Shown: piece by piece, positions 30,888 through 33,784 of the stretch
How positions within the stretch are numbered: position 1 is the first letter of the stretch
Layout: every line of letters starts with the position of its first letter
Source of the DNA: Alphaproteobacteria bacterium
Lineage (GTDB): Bacteria > Pseudomonadota > Alphaproteobacteria > Rickettsiales > 21-14-0-20-44-7
Direction of reading: 5' to 3'
DNA length: 33,784 nucleotides
NCBI GenBank assembly: GCA_013288575.1
Contig: JABDBO010000003.1
Location: forward strand, 1 to 33,784
The notes under the pieces: generated by a model
The model's database searches: none
The model's input: only the letters and a program-made list of their open reading frames with translations
What the model was told of the DNA's origin: nothing
Translations under genes and position numbers: made by a program

Positions 30888-33602
30888 ATGATTACGAACA
30901 AAGCTTTAGATAAAGGTTTTGCGCTTATAATTCTGGCAGTCTTGATTGCCATTTTAGGCTTGGTCTTAATTGGCCGCGTGCCAGCTCAACCGGAAAAAGA
31001 TAAAGTCGTTTTCGTTAGAACCCAAGCTAAACTAGATGCTATTCACGCGTCTTTGCTGAATTATTATAATCTTAATTCTTCAACTCTGCCCTGCCCGGCC
31101 AACCCAACTTATGCCACTAGTAACGCTAGTTTCGGTTTAGCTGCCGCTACTGGTTCCACTTGTTCAGGCACAGGATCTTGCCCTGCAGGTTTAGTTTGCG
31201 CGGCGGCCGATCCTAATGGTGCTGGCAATTCCACAGCTAACCAAATTAAAATTGGCGGCGTACCGACTAAAACTTTAGGTTTGCCGGATGATTACGCTTT
31301 TGATGAATGGGGCAATCGTATTACTTTCGCGGTTGATCCAACTGCTTCTGAAAATATTGGTGTTTATTGGATTAATCGCACTGGTACTTCAGCGCTTGTT
31401 CAATATAGTAACACTGTCAATCCTTGTTACACTTCTGCCTCGGCCTATACGCCAAGCACCGCAATTGCGACTAAAAATTCTCACTGTTTAACTGATGATA
31501 CATTAAACCCAACTTCTACCCCAATCGGACAGTTGCCAACTTATGGCACACATAAAGGGGTAGCCGCTTTCGTCGTTGCACATGGTAAAGATGGCTCTGC
31601 TATCTGGAACCGCAATGGCTCTAACATTTCTGCCAATTGTGTTGCCGGAACTTTAAAAAATCCTAGTAGCACCACAATGGATAGTTCGGTCTCGGAGCAA
31701 CAGAATTGCAATAAAACAGCTGTAGGAAGCGTCGCAAGTTTTGTTATGGATACTTTGGGTGATAAACTCTTAAACAGTAAATCTACCTATTATGATGATC
31801 TTACCACTTACTTCGTAGCAAATAACTCTTGCCCGGTTAATACCTCAACTTTCGGTATGATGATTGGCACTGAAGTCACTTCCGGTGCAACTTACGGGAA
31901 AGGCTACCAAGTATTCAAATTGTGCCAGGATGGAAGCATCTCAACAGTTGAAAATTATAATGACAGCACAAATGCAGCAGGAAACTTGTGGCTGACCAAT
32001 GGGACAGGATCTACCACATATATGCAAAGAGCATCTTGTCTGGAACTCAGTAATGGCAACCCATTTTGCGTAGTATATGGATGGTCAGTCAACGTAGGTA
32101 CATATTGGGTTATAAGCCCGGTTACTGGGGCAAAATTAGCATCCGCCGGAACTAATTACACAGGCTCTTCCTGCCAATTCACTCCAATCAATTCAACTGT
32201 AGATCCTGCAGTTGCAGGTTATACAGCTTATACCAGTGGCATTTCAGGTAATAATTCAACTAACCAATTAAATTGTTCAGAATCAGTTGCTGTTCCAGGC
32301 AAGATAGGGTGCAATTTGCAGTTCGGCGGTACTAGCAGTGGTTATGTTGGCGATTTTGAAATAGATGCCAATAACTTGCCTGTTGCCTGCCCTCTAACTT
32401 ACGATTATAACACTATAAGTAAGGGTCTTGCCAGCGGCGATGGCAATAGACCTATTTCTTGCGCGTTTTTCCCCGGTTCAGCCGATAAAGCATGTTTTAG
32501 AACCTATAGCGCTTCAGAAGTTTATCTTATGGAGCGTCACCATACAGTGTATAATGATATGAATGAAACTGGCACTGGTACGGGTGCATTTAATCCATAT
32601 CTTCCTAATCCTGCTTCCAATAATACTGAGAAATTAGATGCTAATCACGGCATGTACGGCGGCGCCAACAATGATCTGCCTCACCATACCGTTGCAGCAG
32701 ATTGTCATTCGTTAAATAGCGTTGCCTATCCTGATGATGTATTATGCATGGTAACTTATGAGGAACAATATATTGCTGGTACAGGTGGCGGATATCATCC
32801 GGCTGGTAACCAATACCGAGCAACTTTGAATGCTATCGTAGTAGCAAAAGATAATTATCCTGCCGAGCAAAATGGCTGCTCAGCAACACAAATATCGTCT
32901 CACCATAACTCTTTATGCTCTGTACCAACCACCGTATCTAATTGTGCGGGTTCAACTGGCTGTACTGCTCCGGTAAGTTCAAATCCTGCTCCAAATGATC
33001 TTACTACTACACCTAGTCCTAATGTAAATTGGACGACTTATTTTAACTCGTCAGCAGCAGGCACTAGAGATGCCTATTTACCATATACTATAACTGGGAT
33101 TGACCCTACCGTGGCGCAACCAGCCGGATCAAGCGCAACTTATATTCCTACCTATAACAATATTTTTTGCCGGCCTTATACGTCAAATGGCATAACTTCT
33201 AAAAACAAATATGTTTGCATAGTTTTATATTCGACAGGCGCTAATCCTGGGCTTTTCATAGTAGATGCGACACTAGCACCGGTTAAAATTACGGCTGGCC
33301 CTATCTGCTCAGGAATTTCAAGCACAAATAATCTTATTTGGGATTGTTCAAAAGTTTATACAAAAAACACGCCGAATAATTTTTATTGTTATATGTCGCT
33401 TACTACGCAACCAATAGGTATTACCACTCCTGAGGTCATTTCACATAGCTATCAGATGTTAAATATTGCCGCTGATGGCTCGTCGTGTGCTGTAACCAGT
33501 AGGGGGACGCAAACTGCGCCGCTCAGCCTTTATGTCAGAGGTGTTTCCTTCCAGAAAAATGACCATTGTGTTTTCAGTCCCTTAGATTCTATTTGCCAAT
33601 AA
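30888..33602 (+). CDS. Giant pilin-like secreted protein, second of tandem pair
   Basis: 904 residues, a full-length paralogue of the preceding gene 67 bases downstream. It repeats the N-terminal anchor (DKGFALIILAVLIAILGLV), LPCPANP, GGVPTKTLGLPDDYAFDEWG and TYGTHKGVAAFVVAHGKDGS. The first 270 residues are close to identical to the first gene in protein and similar in DNA. The C-terminal region has diverged strongly but keeps the cysteine pairs in step (384/394, 463/475, 525/536, 606/620, then two more, the last in DCSKVY and NNFYCYMSL). There are many Asn/Thr and short aromatic blocks. This fits a common assembly domain with a varied exposed domain. The gene ends 48 bases before recF, and both pilin-like genes share its direction. 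Confidence 0.75.
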   Translation: MITNKALDKGFALIILAVLIAILGLVLIGRVPAQPEKDKVVFVRTQAKLDAIHASLLNYYNLNSSTLPCPANPTYATSNASFGLAAATGSTCSGTGSCPAGLVCAAADPNGAGNSTANQIKIGGVPTKTLGLPDDYAFDEWGNRITFAVDPTASENIGVYWINRTGTSALVQYSNTVNPCYTSASAYTPSTAIATKNSHCLTDDTLNPTSTPIGQLPTYGTHKGVAAFVVAHGKDGSAIWNRNGSNISANCVAGTLKNPSSTTMDSSVSEQQNCNKTAVGSVASFVMDTLGDKLLNSKSTYYDDLTTYFVANNSCPVNTSTFGMMIGTEVTSGATYGKGYQVFKLCQDGSISTVENYNDSTNAAGNLWLTNGTGSTTYMQRASCLELSNGNPFCVVYGWSVNVGTYWVISPVTGAKLASAGTNYTGSSCQFTPINSTVDPAVAGYTAYTSGISGNNSTNQLNCSESVAVPGKIGCNLQFGGTSSGYVGDFEIDANNLPVACPLTYDYNTISKGLASGDGNRPISCAFFPGSADKACFRTYSASEVYLMERHHTVYNDMNETGTGTGAFNPYLPNPASNNTEKLDANHGMYGGANNDLPHHTVAADCHSLNSVAYPDDVLCMVTYEEQYIAGTGGGYHPAGNQYRATLNAIVVAKDNYPAEQNGCSATQISSHHNSLCSVPTTVSNCAGSTGCTAPVSSNPAPNDLTTTPSPNVNWTTYFNSSAAGTRDAYLPYTITGIDPTVAQPAGSSATYIPTYNNIFCRPYTSNGITSKNKYVCIVLYSTGANPGLFIVDATLAPVKITAGPICSGISSTNNLIWDCSKVYTKNTPNNFYCYMSLTTQPIGITTPEVISHSYQMLNIAADGSSCAVTSRGTQTAPLSLYVRGVSFQKNDHCVFSPLDSICQ

Positions 33603-33650
33603 TTAGCGAAGTAGAGTTTACATATATTTAAGAGTGAATAGAATGTTTGG

Positions 33651-33784
33651 GTGCTTACCCAATTACTGCTCAACAATTTCCGCAATTACCATTCGCTACA
33701 ATTAAATTTTGCGGCGCAGGTAACGGTGATTTACGGCCATAATGGCGCCGGCAAAACCAATCTGCTGGAAGCAATTTCGCTATT
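33651..33784 (+). CDS. recF: DNA replication/repair protein RecF, 5' part
   Basis: The frame from GTG 33651 reads LTQLLLNNFRNYHSLQLNF, then VTVIYGHNGAGKTNLLEAIS, the N-terminal strand and Walker A of RecF, an SMC-like ATPase that loads RecA at gaps. The window ends inside the gene. An in-frame TAG at 33639 excludes starts further upstream; GTG 33651 is the only plausible start. An ATG at 33643 is out of frame. RecF normally follows dnaN directly; here 5.5 kb intervene. Confidence 0.93.
   Translation, partial: MLTQLLLNNFRNYHSLQLNFAAQVTVIYGHNGAGKTNLLEAISL

Noticed and set aside
33643-33645. ATG 33643 as the recF start
   Set aside because: It is out of frame with the RecF sequence; the frame containing the Walker A motif begins at GTG 33651.
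1-33784. tRNA or rRNA genes and complete insertion sequences with transposase
   Set aside because: None was found on reading through the gaps; no transposase or integrase frame is present.

Overview
This window reads as chromosomal DNA of a flagellated alphaproteobacterium of moderate to low GC. The main evidence is a full-length CtrA-type cell-cycle response regulator divergent from fliI-fliJ, a roughly 1,600-residue NAD-glutamate dehydrogenase, the pdxJ-acpS pair, and dnaN followed (after an insertion) by recF. I cannot fix the genus; the mix suits a free-living or epibiotic lineage rather than a classical Rickettsia, because sulfate assimilation and de novo PLP synthesis genes are present.

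Layout: (1) 1-8309, a sulfate-assimilation neighbourhood: the end of a broken cysNC gene, a broken small membrane protein gene, a fused GltD-like/PyrK-like flavoprotein, and cysQ facing it. Between the flavoprotein and cysQ lies an AT-rich accessory patch with a lipoprotein gene, two related genes of unknown function (one with an in-frame stop) and a recombination scar. (2) 8337-13121, NAD-glutamate dehydrogenase. (3) 13122-13987, a repeat-rich island: two families of hairpin elements nested as inverted pairs around an orphan RelB/DinJ-like antitoxin gene. (4) 13988-20211, motility and cell-cycle control: flhG, a FliK-like gene, then on the minus strand fliI-fliJ-pseudopilin, divergent from ctrA with its terminator. 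(5) 20222-25270, two RDD-type membrane proteins, metC, a PAS/histidine kinase-like protein, a MarR-type regulator and an unknown gene. (6) 25322-33784, acpS and pdxJ (minus), an NlpC/P60 lipoprotein, dnaN, two giant tandem pilin-like secreted proteins and the start of recF.

The most unusual points are: (a) a scar at 5733-5874 joining a second copy of the cysQ 3' end to a second copy of the flavoprotein 3' end, both differing from the intact genes only at synonymous positions, as if two strain versions of the same intergenic spacer had been stacked in tandem; (b) a family of 71-bp double-hairpin elements, two of which bracket the orphan antitoxin while a third sits in frame inside the flavoprotein gene; (c) a second hairpin family with a constant 14-nt head and co-varying stems; and (d) the tandem 867- and 904-residue pilin-like proteins inserted between dnaN and recF, each with six paired-cysteine repeats. 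All similarity statements come from reading the sequence and family knowledge; no search or alignment program was run.
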